Assembly: GCA_964485395.1 (NCBI GenBank) | Contig: CAZAJF010000011.1 | Coordinates: forward strand, 35,000-98,999 | DNA length: 64,000 bases | Source of the DNA: JANNSO01 sp964485395 | GTDB taxonomy: Bacteria > Spirochaetota > Spirochaetia > Treponematales > UBA12059 | Reading direction: 5' to 3' | Shown here: piece after piece, positions 33,333 through 42,176 of the stretch | Layout: the number at the start of each line of letters is the position of its first letter | Numbering within the stretch: the first letter of the stretch is position 1 | Made by a program: the position numbers and the translations under genes | The notes under the pieces: model-generated | What the model was told of the DNA's origin: nothing | Database searches by the model: none | Seen by the model: only the letters and a program-made list of their open reading frames with translations

Positions 33333-35485
33333 ACAAATTCAAAGACGCTTTCCGCGAGGAAGCGCAGGAACTTCTCGTTAACCTTGAAACTTTGCTGCTC
33401 GAACTTGAGGCGGACAGCACCGACATGGAATTGATCAATGCCGCTTTCCGGGCGGTGCATACCATCAAAGGTTCGGCCGGCATGTTCGGGTTCGAGCGCA
33501 TCAGCCGCTTTACGCACGATTTCGAGACGCTTTTGGACAGCTGCCGTTCGGGTAAGTGCAAGATCGACAAGCATCTTATCGATCTTTCGCTGAAGGCGCG
33601 CGATATTATTCGCGAAATGCTCGCGGAAGAAGACAGCCCCGCGCCTTTCGGCGAAATTGCCCTGCAACTGATGAATGAATTCCGCCTCGCCGTAAATTCA
33701 TGCGGCGATTCAGCGCCGGAGGCCGCCAAGGCACCGGTTCCGCTACCCGCGGTTCAGCCTGAAAGCCAAAGCCTGAATCCCGTTACCAAAGAGGCTGTCC
33801 CTGTCGTTTCAAACGATGATTCCTCGGGAACGTATAGGATTTTCTTCAAGCCGCCGCCGTCCGTTTTCAAGAACGGCACGCGCGTGCTGAAGCTCTTCGA
33901 GGAACTTGCCGAGCTCGGTGAGCTTTCCGCGCATCCGCGCATGCGCGACATCCCCGATCTGGATACGCTGGACCCCGAACAGTGCTATGTCGCCTGGGAC
34001 ATCATACTTACGACCAATAACGGCTCGAATGCAATCCAGGACGTGTTTATTTTTATTGATGACGCCGCGGAATTAAAGATAGAGCGCCTTGATAATCCCG
34101 ACGAGCTTTCTTCGGATCAGCCTAAAAAGCTGGGAGAGATACTCGTGGAGCGCGGACTGCTTCAAGCCGACGCCTTGGGGATAGCGCTGAAATCGCAGCG
34201 AAAACTCGGTGAAGTGCTGCTGGAAAAGAATATCGTTTCCCCGGGCGAGCTGGAATCGGCATTGGTGGAGCAGGCGCATTTGAAGCGGGCGCAGGAAAAG
34301 CAGAGCGAAACCGCGGGATCCATACGGGTATCCAGCGACAAGCTGGACCAGCTTGTGGATCTCGTAGGAGAGATGGTTACCCTGCAGGCCCGGCTGGCCC
34401 GGACTTCGATACAGCTGTCCGATACTGGATTGTCCTCGATATCGGAGCAGTTCGAGCGGCTTGTGTCCCAGTTGCGGGATAACGCCATGAGCGTGCGCAT
34501 GTTGCCGATAGGATCCACCTTCAATAAATTCCGCAGGGTCGTGCGGGATCTGTCCGCAGAGCTGGGCAAGGAAGTGGAGCTCTTGACCGAGGGAGCGGAC
34601 ACCGAGCTGGACAAGACCGTGATCGAGCGTTTGAACGATCCGTTGGTGCATATTATCCGCAACTCCCTGGATCACGGAATCGAGAAACCGCAAGACAGGC
34701 TCGCCGCCGGCAAACAGTCGGGCGGCAAGATAACGCTGTCGGCGCAGCATTCCGGCGCGCATGTGGTAATCAGCGTTTCCGATGACGGCAAAGGCCTGGA
34801 CCTGTCCGCGATCCGCGCAAAGGCGGTGGAGCGGGGCATCATCAGCGCGAATCAGGAACTTAGCGAGGAAGAAGCCTTCATGCTGATCTTCCGGCCCGGT
34901 TTCAGCACCGCGAAAAACGTTACCAGCGTCTCCGGAAGGGGCGTGGGCATGGACGTGGTAAAGCGGGAGATCGATTCTCTGGGCGGTATGGTCAACGTGG
35001 AATCGATATCGGGAAAAGGCTCCAAGATATCGCTTAAGATTCCGCTTACGCTCGCGATAATCGAGGGCTTGCTGGTACGGATCGGCGATGAATTCTTCGT
35101 ACTGCCCTTGTCCTCGGTTGAAGGCTGCGTGGAGCTCTCGCGGGATGAGAAGGGCACCGGAAACAACGGCCAGATCATGCGTTACCGCGAGGAATTGCTG
35201 CCTTATATCGACTTACGCGACTTTTTCTCGGTTCCCGGCGCAGCTCCCGCCCTATCCCAAGTCGTCGTCATCAATTCCCAAGGCAGCCACATGGGACTGG
35301 TCGTGGATAACGTCATCGGGGACTACCAAACGGTCATTAAGCCACTGGGGCGCATGTTCAAGAACGCCGCGGGCTTGTCCGGCGCCACGATACTCGGGGA
35401 CGGCACGGTGGCCCTGATCGTGGACTTTAATCGTCTGGCGAATCACTCCCTGACCGCCGCCAAGAAGACTGCGAGCGTCGGATGA
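33326..35485 (+). CDS. cheA: CheA-type histidine kinase with MshEN-like insert
   Basis: 719 residues. An HPt domain carries the phospho-accepting H45 (AVHTIKGSAG). A middle region of about residues 165-260 (GTYRIFFKPPPSVFKNGTRV, DIILTTNNGSNAIQDVFIFI) is the CheA P2-like domain. An unusual segment (about 266-318) has two MshEN repeats, KKLGEILVERGLL...LKSQ and RKLGEVLLEKNIV...LVEQ. Dimerisation (VSSDKLDQLVDLVGEMVTLQ), ATPase (N box IIRNSLDHGIE, DDGKGLD, GRGVGMDVV) and CheW-like domains follow. It is a complete kinase and should phosphorylate the CheY and CheB encoded next. The MshEN insert could bind cyclic di-GMP; this is inference. Confidence 0.93.
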   Translation: MLDKFKDAFREEAQELLVNLETLLLELEADSTDMELINAAFRAVHTIKGSAGMFGFERISRFTHDFETLLDSCRSGKCKIDKHLIDLSLKARDIIREMLAEEDSPAPFGEIALQLMNEFRLAVNSCGDSAPEAAKAPVPLPAVQPESQSLNPVTKEAVPVVSNDDSSGTYRIFFKPPPSVFKNGTRVLKLFEELAELGELSAHPRMRDIPDLDTLDPEQCYVAWDIILTTNNGSNAIQDVFIFIDDAAELKIERLDNPDELSSDQPKKLGEILVERGLLQADALGIALKSQRKLGEVLLEKNIVSPGELESALVEQAHLKRAQEKQSETAGSIRVSSDKLDQLVDLVGEMVTLQARLARTSIQLSDTGLSSISEQFERLVSQLRDNAMSVRMLPIGSTFNKFRRVVRDLSAELGKEVELLTEGADTELDKTVIERLNDPLVHIIRNSLDHGIEKPQDRLAAGKQSGGKITLSAQHSGAHVVISVSDDGKGLDLSAIRAKAVERGIISANQELSEEEAFMLIFRPGFSTAKNVTSVSGRGVGMDVVKREIDSLGGMVNVESISGKGSKISLKIPLTLAIIEGLLVRIGDEFFVLPLSSVEGCVELSRDEKGTGNNGQIMRYREELLPYIDLRDFFSVPGAAPALSQVVVINSQGSHMGLVVDNVIGDYQTVIKPLGRMFKNAAGLSGATILGDGTVALIVDFNRLANHSLTAAKKTASVG

Positions 35486-36339
35486 GCAGGGAAGAGTCGA
35501 ACGACCTCAAACAGTACGAAGGGCTTTCGGAAAAGGCTTTCAAGAGACTCGCTGTTTTCATAGAAGCCCAACTGGGCATACGCATGCCCGACGCCAAGAA
35601 AATCATGCTGGAAAGCCGTTTGCAGAAACGCCTTCGCATCCTGGGGCTTCCCGACTATGACGCCTACCTGGACTTCGTTTTCTCCGATAAGGACGATACC
35701 GAACTCGTGCAGATGATCGACGCCGTAACCACGAACAAAACGGATTTTTTCCGGGAACCCGATCACTTTGACCTGCTCACATCCAGGATTCTTCCAAAAG
35801 CCATAAGCGATTTTGGTTCGGGACGAGCCTTCTCGTTCTGGTCCGCCGGTTGCGCGACGGGAGAGGAACCGTATACGCTGGCGATGGTTCTCGAGGAATT
35901 TGCCGCAGGGCATCCGGGTTTTTCCTACCGCATCGTCGCCTCCGACATCTCGACGCAGGCTTTGCAGAAGGCAGTCAACGGAGTTTACGCGAGCGAGCGG
36001 GTGGATGTGGTTCCGCTGTCGCTCAAGAAGAAATATCTCTTGCGGTCCAAGGACTCCAAAAAAGACGTCGTGCGCTTCAAGCAGGAAGTTCGCGAGAAGA
36101 TAAAATTCATTCGCCTTAACTTCATGGATGACAGCTATCCGTTCGAGGGCGTTTTCGACGTGGTGTTCTGCCGGAACGTGATAATTTATTTTGACCGCGC
36201 AACCCAGGAAAAAATGCTGGGCCGAATCTGCAGGCACCTCCGGTCCGGCGGGAACCTGATATTGGGACATTCGGAAACGCTTACCGGTATGAATCTGCCT
36301 CTGCGTTCGATAGCGCCGACCGTGTATGAAAAATTGTAG
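35482..36339 (+). CDS. cheR: Chemoreceptor methyltransferase CheR
   Basis: 285 residues. The N-terminal helical domain (FIEAQLGIRMPDAKKIMLES) is followed by the SAM-dependent methyltransferase domain with WSAGCATGEEPYTLAM and FDVVFCRNVIIYF. CheR methylates glutamates of chemoreceptors for adaptation. The start overlaps the cheA stop by 4 nt. Its presence without a local receptor gene implies receptors encoded elsewhere. Confidence 0.94.
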   Translation: MSREESNDLKQYEGLSEKAFKRLAVFIEAQLGIRMPDAKKIMLESRLQKRLRILGLPDYDAYLDFVFSDKDDTELVQMIDAVTTNKTDFFREPDHFDLLTSRILPKAISDFGSGRAFSFWSAGCATGEEPYTLAMVLEEFAAGHPGFSYRIVASDISTQALQKAVNGVYASERVDVVPLSLKKKYLLRSKDSKKDVVRFKQEVREKIKFIRLNFMDDSYPFEGVFDVVFCRNVIIYFDRATQEKMLGRICRHLRSGGNLILGHSETLTGMNLPLRSIAPTVYEKL

Positions 36340-36359
36340 AGCGAAGAGGACGTATTGAG

Positions 36360-37427
36360 ATGCAGAAGATTAAAGTAATGATCGTGGATGACTCTGCCGT
36401 CGTACGGCAAACCTTGAAGGATCTCCTGGATTCGGATCCTCAGATCGAGGTTCTGTCCGTAGCCTCCGACCCTATTTTCGCCTTGAAGCGCCTGGAAACG
36501 GAAAGACCGGACGTCATCGTCTCCGATGTGGAGATGCCCAGGATGGACGGTCTCGCTTTCCTGCGCAAGATTCGCGAGACGATCGACATTCCCCTGGTCA
36601 TCTGCTCCAGCAAGACCGAGGAAGGCTCGGACAACGCGATCAAGGCCATGGAATACGGTGCGGTCGATATCATTCAAAAACCCAAGGTGGGTACCAAGCA
36701 ATTCCTGGAAGAATCTCGGGTGGCCATCTGCGACGTGGTAAAGGCCGCGCACCTTGCCAAGCACCGCCGGCCGTTCTCCGCCCCGATGAGGGACGTCGCG
36801 CCTAAACTGACTGCGGATGTGATCATGCCAAAACCGAACGCGGGCAACGTATTGGAAACCACCGAGAAGGTAATCGTCGTAGGCGCCTCCACCGGCGGAA
36901 CCGAGGCGCTGCGCGAATTCCTCGAGCTTTTCGCCGAGGACGCGCCGGGCATCGTCATTGTCCAGCATATGCCCGAGCATTTTACCGCCGCCTTCGCGCG
37001 CCGCCTTGACGGCATCTGCCGAATCGGCGTCAAGGAAGCGGAGGACAACGATACCGTAATTCGGGGGCGTGCGCTCATAGCTCCCGGAAACAAGCATACG
37101 CTGCTGAAAAGGAGCGGTGCCCGATACTACGTGGAGGTAAAGGAAGGTCCGCTCGTCTGCCGCCACCGGCCCAGTGTCGATGTGCTGTTTCGATCGGCGG
37201 CCCGCTATGCGGGAAAAAATGCCGTAGGGGTTATCATGACGGGCATGGGCGACGACGGTTCCCGGGGAATGAAGGAATTGTACGACGCCGGCGCTTTTAA
37301 TATTGCGCAGGACGAAGAATCATGTATAGTGTTTGGAATGCCCAACGAGGCGATCAAGCTTGGCGGTGTCCATTTGGTCGTGCCGTTGGGCAAAATAACC
37401 GCGGAAGTTCTGAAGGCGGCCCGTTAA
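36360..37427 (+). CDS. cheB: Chemoreceptor methylesterase CheB
   Basis: 355 residues. Receiver domain (IKVMIVDDSAVVRQTLKDLL, phospho-Asp in VIVSDVEMPRMDG) followed by the CheB esterase domain with catalytic-triad regions VGASTGGTEALREF, VQHMPEHFTAAFARRL and MTGMGDDGSRGMKEL. It demethylates or deamidates receptors when phosphorylated by CheA. It lies 20 nt after cheR. Confidence 0.95.
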   Translation: MQKIKVMIVDDSAVVRQTLKDLLDSDPQIEVLSVASDPIFALKRLETERPDVIVSDVEMPRMDGLAFLRKIRETIDIPLVICSSKTEEGSDNAIKAMEYGAVDIIQKPKVGTKQFLEESRVAICDVVKAAHLAKHRRPFSAPMRDVAPKLTADVIMPKPNAGNVLETTEKVIVVGASTGGTEALREFLELFAEDAPGIVIVQHMPEHFTAAFARRLDGICRIGVKEAEDNDTVIRGRALIAPGNKHTLLKRSGARYYVEVKEGPLVCRHRPSVDVLFRSAARYAGKNAVGVIMTGMGDDGSRGMKELYDAGAFNIAQDEESCIVFGMPNEAIKLGGVHLVVPLGKITAEVLKAAR

Positions 37428-37483
37428 GCCGTTTTGTGCAGTATACGGTCTTTGGGCCATCAGTTTGATTTTAGGAGGATTTT

Positions 37484-37852
37484 ATGGGTAAAAAAATTTT
37501 GGTGATCGACGATTCCGCCGCGATTCGGCAGAGCATTTCCTACATCCTCAATCAAGAAGGTTATGAAACGACCGAAGCCTGTGACGGCTTGGAAGGGCTG
37601 CAGAAACTCGACGGCGTCGACCGTCTTGATTGCATCATCACCGACGTAAATATGCCCAACATGGATGGAATCACGTTTATTCGAAAGGCGCGCGAAAACG
37701 CCAAGTTTAAATTCGTACCCATCCTGGTGCTTACGACGGAGTCGCAGGGCGCCAAGATGAACGAAGGCAAGGATGCCGGCGCGACGGGCTGGATCGTAAA
37801 GCCTTTCAGCGCTGATAAGCTCCTGGCAGTCGTTAAAAAGGTAGCGGAATAG
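37484..37852 (+). CDS. cheY: CheY-type single-domain response regulator
   Basis: 122 residues, one receiver domain: acidic pair in LVIDDSAAIRQSISYIL, phospho-Asp in CIITDVNMPNMDGITFI, Thr in LVLTTES and Lys in WIVKPFSADKL. Output is probably by protein interaction. A ribosome site (AGGAGG) lies upstream. The gap of 56 nt after cheB has no clear promoter. Confidence 0.95.
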   Translation: MGKKILVIDDSAAIRQSISYILNQEGYETTEACDGLEGLQKLDGVDRLDCIITDVNMPNMDGITFIRKARENAKFKFVPILVLTTESQGAKMNEGKDAGATGWIVKPFSADKLLAVVKKVAE

Positions 37853-37854
37853 CC

Positions 37855-38349
37855 GTGGGACAAGAAAAACCCCTTGCCGGAAGATACTTGTCGTTCGTAC
37901 TCGACGGCGAGATATATGCCGTAACGGTGGAACGAGTCGAAGTCGTCCTTGAAATGCAGGCAATTACCCGGGTTCCGAATACAGAGAAGCAGATATGCGG
38001 CGTCATCAACCATCGCGGATCGGTAATTCCCGTTGTGGATCTGCGGATACGTTTCGGCCAGGCTCCCTCCTTGCGGGACGACAGTTGCTCCATCGTCGTG
38101 CTGCAGGTGAAATACGAAGGCGAAACCCTTACGGCGGGCATGCTTGCGGACGGTGTGCGCGAAGTGATCGACATCGAAGCCGACGCTTTGGAACCCACCC
38201 CCAAGATCGGGGAGAGAAAAGGAGCCGGCTCGATAGCCGCCTCCTGCGTGGCCGGCTTGGCCAAGATAGGTAAGGATTTCATAATTCTCCTGGATATCGA
38301 CGCGACGTACGCCAACAGCGCACCGGTTTTGGAAGCAGAGCATGCATAG
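37855..38349 (+). CDS. cheW: CheW-like coupling protein
   Basis: 164 residues with the CheW fold: YLSFVLDGEIYAVTVERVEV, ITRVPNTEKQICGVINHRGS and VIPVVDLRIRFG. It links receptors to CheA. GTG start 2 nt after cheY; the end overlaps the next ATG by 8 nt, indicating coupling. Confidence 0.94.
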   Translation: MGQEKPLAGRYLSFVLDGEIYAVTVERVEVVLEMQAITRVPNTEKQICGVINHRGSVIPVVDLRIRFGQAPSLRDDSCSIVVLQVKYEGETLTAGMLADGVREVIDIEADALEPTPKIGERKGAGSIAASCVAGLAKIGKDFIILLDIDATYANSAPVLEAEHA

Positions 38350-40267
38350 CAAGAAAATAGCACCGGACAATCCTGAATCCTCCGAAGTCCGTATTCTCAT
38401 CGTGGAGGACGAAACCATCGTCGCCTTGGATATGCGGGCACGGCTCGAGAGCCTCGGGTATGTCGTAGTGGGCACCGCGCCATCCAGCGAAATCGCGATC
38501 GCGCTCGCGAAAAAATTCGAGCCTCATCTCGTTCTCATGGACATAAAGCTCCATGGCGACACCGATGGCGTCGAGACGGCGCGCCGAATACGCAAGGCGC
38601 GCGAGGTTCCTGTCGTTTTCGTAACCGCGTACACGGACGAAGTAACGCTGAAAAGCGTTCAGAGCTCCAGTTCCTACGGCTATATCGTAAAGCCTTACCA
38701 CGAGCGCGAGTTGCGGATAGCCATCGAGCTTGCGCTGTCCAAATTCTCGTATGAGAAAAAAATCGTCGAAGCCAAGGAAATGGCCGAAGCCCAGGATCGG
38801 GCCAAGAGCTTGTTTCTCTCCAATATCAGTCATGAGCTCAAGACGCCGTTGAACGCCATCATAGGATTTACCGACCTGGCGTCCGGCCTTGCCGAGGACC
38901 CCGAATTAAGGGAATACATCTACATGGCCAGCCGCGGCGCCAGGAAGCTCGAGTCGAGCATCAATTCGCTGCTGGATTACACGAAACTGGAAAGCGGCGC
39001 GCTGATACCTGTTTTCTCCGAGTTCGGGATAGAGGACATGCTCTTGCGGTCCTGGGAACCCTATGCCGCGGAAGCGTACGCGAAAGGGCTCGCCCTCGGG
39101 CTCAGCCTGGATCCGGCTTTGCCGCCCACGCTGCATGGGGACGCGGGGCATATTTCCGAGATCATCAAAAACCTCCTCGAGAACGCGGTTAAATTTACCG
39201 AATCCGGGTATATCAGCCTTTCCGCGCGCCGGGAAACCGTGGATGGGCGGAGTATGATGCAGATTTCCATCCTGGACAGCGGAAGAGGGATTCCCGCGGA
39301 GTATCGCGAAACTATCTTTCAGCGGTTTACCCAGTTCGACGCCTCGTATACGAGGCTCGTCGGCGGCATGGGCTTAGGGCTCTCCCTGGTTCAGGGATTG
39401 GCGTATCTTCTTGGAATTAAGCTTACGCTGCGGGAAAATCCCGCCGGCGGCACCGAATTCCAGTTGTCTCTCGCCATCGACGACGGCTCCCCACGATCGT
39501 ACCCGCAGGCAGGCCAGCGATTCTCGGCTCTTACGATCGGGCTCTTCGGGATCAATGCGGCGGTATGCGCGGATTTTTCCTTCATGGCGGAGAGCCTGGG
39601 CGCCTCCACGATCCAGCTTGACGCATCGCGTTTGGAAGCCGGCAGCCTGAGCGCGTTGTTCATCGACGTCGCTTCTTGGTCCCGGTCATCCGCGGCGGTA
39701 CGGTCCCAGTGCATCGCGGCGGTTAAAAGCGGCTTGCCGCTGGTATTTATCGTGGCGTCTCCGGGCGAGCTTAACCCGATCCCGGAACAAGGCAAGCCGC
39801 AGCGCGTCTCCTATCCTGTGAGCCTCAGCCTTATCCACTCCGTGCTTCAAAGGGCAGATTCCTGTCTCGCATGCGAAAAAAATGTACCCGACCTGTCTCC
39901 GCTGGAATATCTCGACGTACGGATCGATGCCCCCAAGATTGCCTCGCACGACTTGAATACGAGCAAGCACGAGACGGTAAGCCTTGAATACTCCAAGCTT
40001 TTCGACGCGGCGAAAAAAGAAATGCAGCCCTCAGCCGATATCAAGGGAGCGATGCAAAATCTCTTCCTGGATATCCAGGATGCCTATGTAAACAGCGACG
40101 AAGAGGCTATCGAGCGGATAGCCAAACGGCATTACGATAATTTTTCCGCGCAAAACGCCAAGGCGTGCGCGCAGTTTACGCTGTCTGTATTGATGGATTC
40201 GCGCAAAGGTCCGGGACCTTGGATACGAAGTCTGCACGCGCTGATAAAAAACCACCTCGGTTCTTGA
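38342..40267 (+). CDS. Receiver-histidine kinase with degenerate second receiver
   Basis: 641 residues, cytosolic. N-terminal receiver (VRILIVEDETIVALDMRARL, phospho-Asp in LVLMDIKLHGDTDG), then HisKA with SHELKTPLNAIIGF and HATPase (N box EIIKNLLENAVKF, DSGRGIPAEY, GGMGLGLSLVQGL). Residues about 395-510 look like a second receiver that has lost its acidic pair (LTIGLFGINAAVCADFSFM; ALFIDVASW). The last 95 residues are helical and without a recognised domain. It overlaps cheW. The receiver-first layout suggests it takes phosphate from CheA or another kinase. Confidence 0.88.
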   Translation: MHSKKIAPDNPESSEVRILIVEDETIVALDMRARLESLGYVVVGTAPSSEIAIALAKKFEPHLVLMDIKLHGDTDGVETARRIRKAREVPVVFVTAYTDEVTLKSVQSSSSYGYIVKPYHERELRIAIELALSKFSYEKKIVEAKEMAEAQDRAKSLFLSNISHELKTPLNAIIGFTDLASGLAEDPELREYIYMASRGARKLESSINSLLDYTKLESGALIPVFSEFGIEDMLLRSWEPYAAEAYAKGLALGLSLDPALPPTLHGDAGHISEIIKNLLENAVKFTESGYISLSARRETVDGRSMMQISILDSGRGIPAEYRETIFQRFTQFDASYTRLVGGMGLGLSLVQGLAYLLGIKLTLRENPAGGTEFQLSLAIDDGSPRSYPQAGQRFSALTIGLFGINAAVCADFSFMAESLGASTIQLDASRLEAGSLSALFIDVASWSRSSAAVRSQCIAAVKSGLPLVFIVASPGELNPIPEQGKPQRVSYPVSLSLIHSVLQRADSCLACEKNVPDLSPLEYLDVRIDAPKIASHDLNTSKHETVSLEYSKLFDAAKKEMQPSADIKGAMQNLFLDIQDAYVNSDEEAIERIAKRHYDNFSAQNAKACAQFTLSVLMDSRKGPGPWIRSLHALIKNHLGS

Positions 40268-40285
40268 CGATAGGGAGGAAAAAAA

Positions 40286-40696
40286 ATGGCAAAAATTCTT
40301 GTTGTTGAGGATGATTTTGGCAGTAGGCGCATGATGCAGAAAATATTGCAGGATTACGGCGATGTGGACGTGGTGGTGGATGGTGAAGAGGCGGTGCAGG
40401 CTTTTTCCATGGCAAAGGCCGAGAATAAAAAATATGACGCTATTTTTTTGGATATAATGATGCCCAGGATGGACGGACACGAGGCTCTGAAAAGGATCCG
40501 CGCCTTGGAAAAAGAATTGGCGGTTAATCCTGCGAACGAAGTAAAGATCATCATGACGACCGTGCTTGAAGATCCCCGCAACGTAGTGGACGCCTATTTC
40601 TCAGGCGGCGCCACTTCGTATCTGGTCAAGCCGGTAGACCGGCTTAAAGTACGCTCCGAAATGCAAAAACTGGGTTTTTTACCCATTACGGGATAA
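40286..40696 (+). CDS. Single-domain response regulator
   Basis: 136 residues: ILVVEDDFGSRRMMQKIL, phospho-Asp in AIFLDIMMPRMDGHEAL, KIIMTTVLEDPRNV and YLVKPVDRLKV. It lies between two receiver-kinases and is likely a shuttle between them or with CheA. A strong ribosome site (GGGAGG) lies upstream. Confidence 0.92.
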   Translation: MAKILVVEDDFGSRRMMQKILQDYGDVDVVVDGEEAVQAFSMAKAENKKYDAIFLDIMMPRMDGHEALKRIRALEKELAVNPANEVKIIMTTVLEDPRNVVDAYFSGGATSYLVKPVDRLKVRSEMQKLGFLPITG

Positions 40697-40701
40697 AGCC
40701 T

Positions 40702-42174
40702 GTGATAACCACCCCGGTGCGGATAGCTATATGCGAGGATGAGCGGATCGTTTCGCTCGATATAGCCAAGTTCCTCGAACGAAACGGCTACGAGTGCAAT
40801 GGATCCTTCGACTCCGCGGAAGGGTTGCTGGAGTTTCTGAAGACGGTTAAGCCGGATTTGGTGCTCATGGATATCCACCTGAAGGGCAAACTGGACGGCA
40901 TCGAGGCATCGTCCATAATTTTTTCGCAGTACGCCATCCCGGTAATCCTGCTCACGGCCTACGCGGACGCAGCCACGATCGAACGGGCCAAGATTACCCA
41001 GCCTTACGCGTATGTGCTGAAACCCTACGACGAACGGGAACTTAAGACCGCCATAGAGCTGGGTTTGTACCGGGCTTCCATGGAAAGAAAGCTCCGCGAC
41101 AGCGAAGCACTGTATCGAAGCTTGTTTTCGGACGGGCTTACGGCCCAGTGCCTGATCTCAAGCGATGGCACCATCAGCGAAAAAAACGAAGCGTTCGCGA
41201 TCCTTGCGGGCGTGGGCGACGGAAACCCGCTTTTCGCCGATCTCCTAACGGAACCGGAATTTCGCGAGCAGGTGGACGCATGCCTTTCCAAGGGAACGGG
41301 AATGCCGGTCCGGGAAACGGTCCTGAGCACGGCATCCGGCGTTAAGAAAAATATCTTGATTGGCCTGACCCCCTTGAGCCTCTTTTCTAAACAGTCGAAC
41401 TTTCTCTGCCAGGCGATCGACATAACCGAGCGGCACGAACTCATGCGGCAGCTTCTGCAATCCCAAAAAATGGACGCGCTCGGCAGGCTCTCGAGCAGCG
41501 TGGCCCACGATTTCAATAATATCCTCACGGCGATAATCGGCTATGCCCGAATGCTGGAAACCGAATTCCCCGAAGATTCGCCGTCTCTGGCAGATGTGGA
41601 CGGAATCATCCAGACCGCCAATCGTGCTTCCACGCTTACGCGGCGGCTGCTCATGTTCGCCCGCGCCGAAAACTCGGAACCGGTTCATGTTTCCCTTCAT
41701 GAGCTTTGCGGGGACATGGTGCAGATGCTGTCGCACCTGTTGGGAAGCGATATGCACTTGAAGCTCGAGAGCGAAGGTTTCGACGACAATGTCTTCATCG
41801 ACCGATCGCGCATGGAGCAGGTCGTAATGAATCTATGCGTAAACGCAAGGGATGCCATGCCCGGCGGCGGCATCATACGCGTCACGACCGGAACCGTCTG
41901 CCTCAAGGAAAAAATCATGGGAGCCGTGATGGAGATACCCGAGGGCTCCTGGGTGTATATGAGCGTGGAGGATCATGGTACCGGCATGGACGAGTCCATC
42001 GTCCACCATGTGTTCGAGCCGTTCTTTACCACGAAATCGCGGGAGACGGGCACGGGCCTGGGCTTGTCCACCGTGCTCGGGATAGTGCAAAGCGCCCATG
42101 GCTACATCGATCTGGATACTAAGAAGAATTCCGGCTCCAAGTTTACCGTGTATCTGCCGCTCGTGAAATCCTGA
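40702..42174 (+). CDS. Receiver-PAS-histidine kinase
   Basis: 490 residues. Receiver domain (VRIAICEDERIVSLDIAKFL, phospho-Asp in LVLMDIHLKGKLDG), PAS-like sensor (LIDITERHE-type end, AIDITERHELMRQLL), HisKA with AHDFNNILTAIIGYA and HATPase (VVMNLCVNARDAM, DHGTGMDE, GTGLGLSTVLGIV). GTG start 5 nt after the preceding stop. The receiver resembles that of the kinase at 38342, suggesting duplication. It is the last gene of the chemosensory operon and faces the ABC genes with only 2 nt between stops. Confidence 0.92.
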   Translation: MITTPVRIAICEDERIVSLDIAKFLERNGYECNGSFDSAEGLLEFLKTVKPDLVLMDIHLKGKLDGIEASSIIFSQYAIPVILLTAYADAATIERAKITQPYAYVLKPYDERELKTAIELGLYRASMERKLRDSEALYRSLFSDGLTAQCLISSDGTISEKNEAFAILAGVGDGNPLFADLLTEPEFREQVDACLSKGTGMPVRETVLSTASGVKKNILIGLTPLSLFSKQSNFLCQAIDITERHELMRQLLQSQKMDALGRLSSSVAHDFNNILTAIIGYARMLETEFPEDSPSLADVDGIIQTANRASTLTRRLLMFARAENSEPVHVSLHELCGDMVQMLSHLLGSDMHLKLESEGFDDNVFIDRSRMEQVVMNLCVNARDAMPGGGIIRVTTGTVCLKEKIMGAVMEIPEGSWVYMSVEDHGTGMDESIVHHVFEPFFTTKSRETGTGLGLSTVLGIVQSAHGYIDLDTKKNSGSKFTVYLPLVKS

Positions 42175-42176
42175 GC

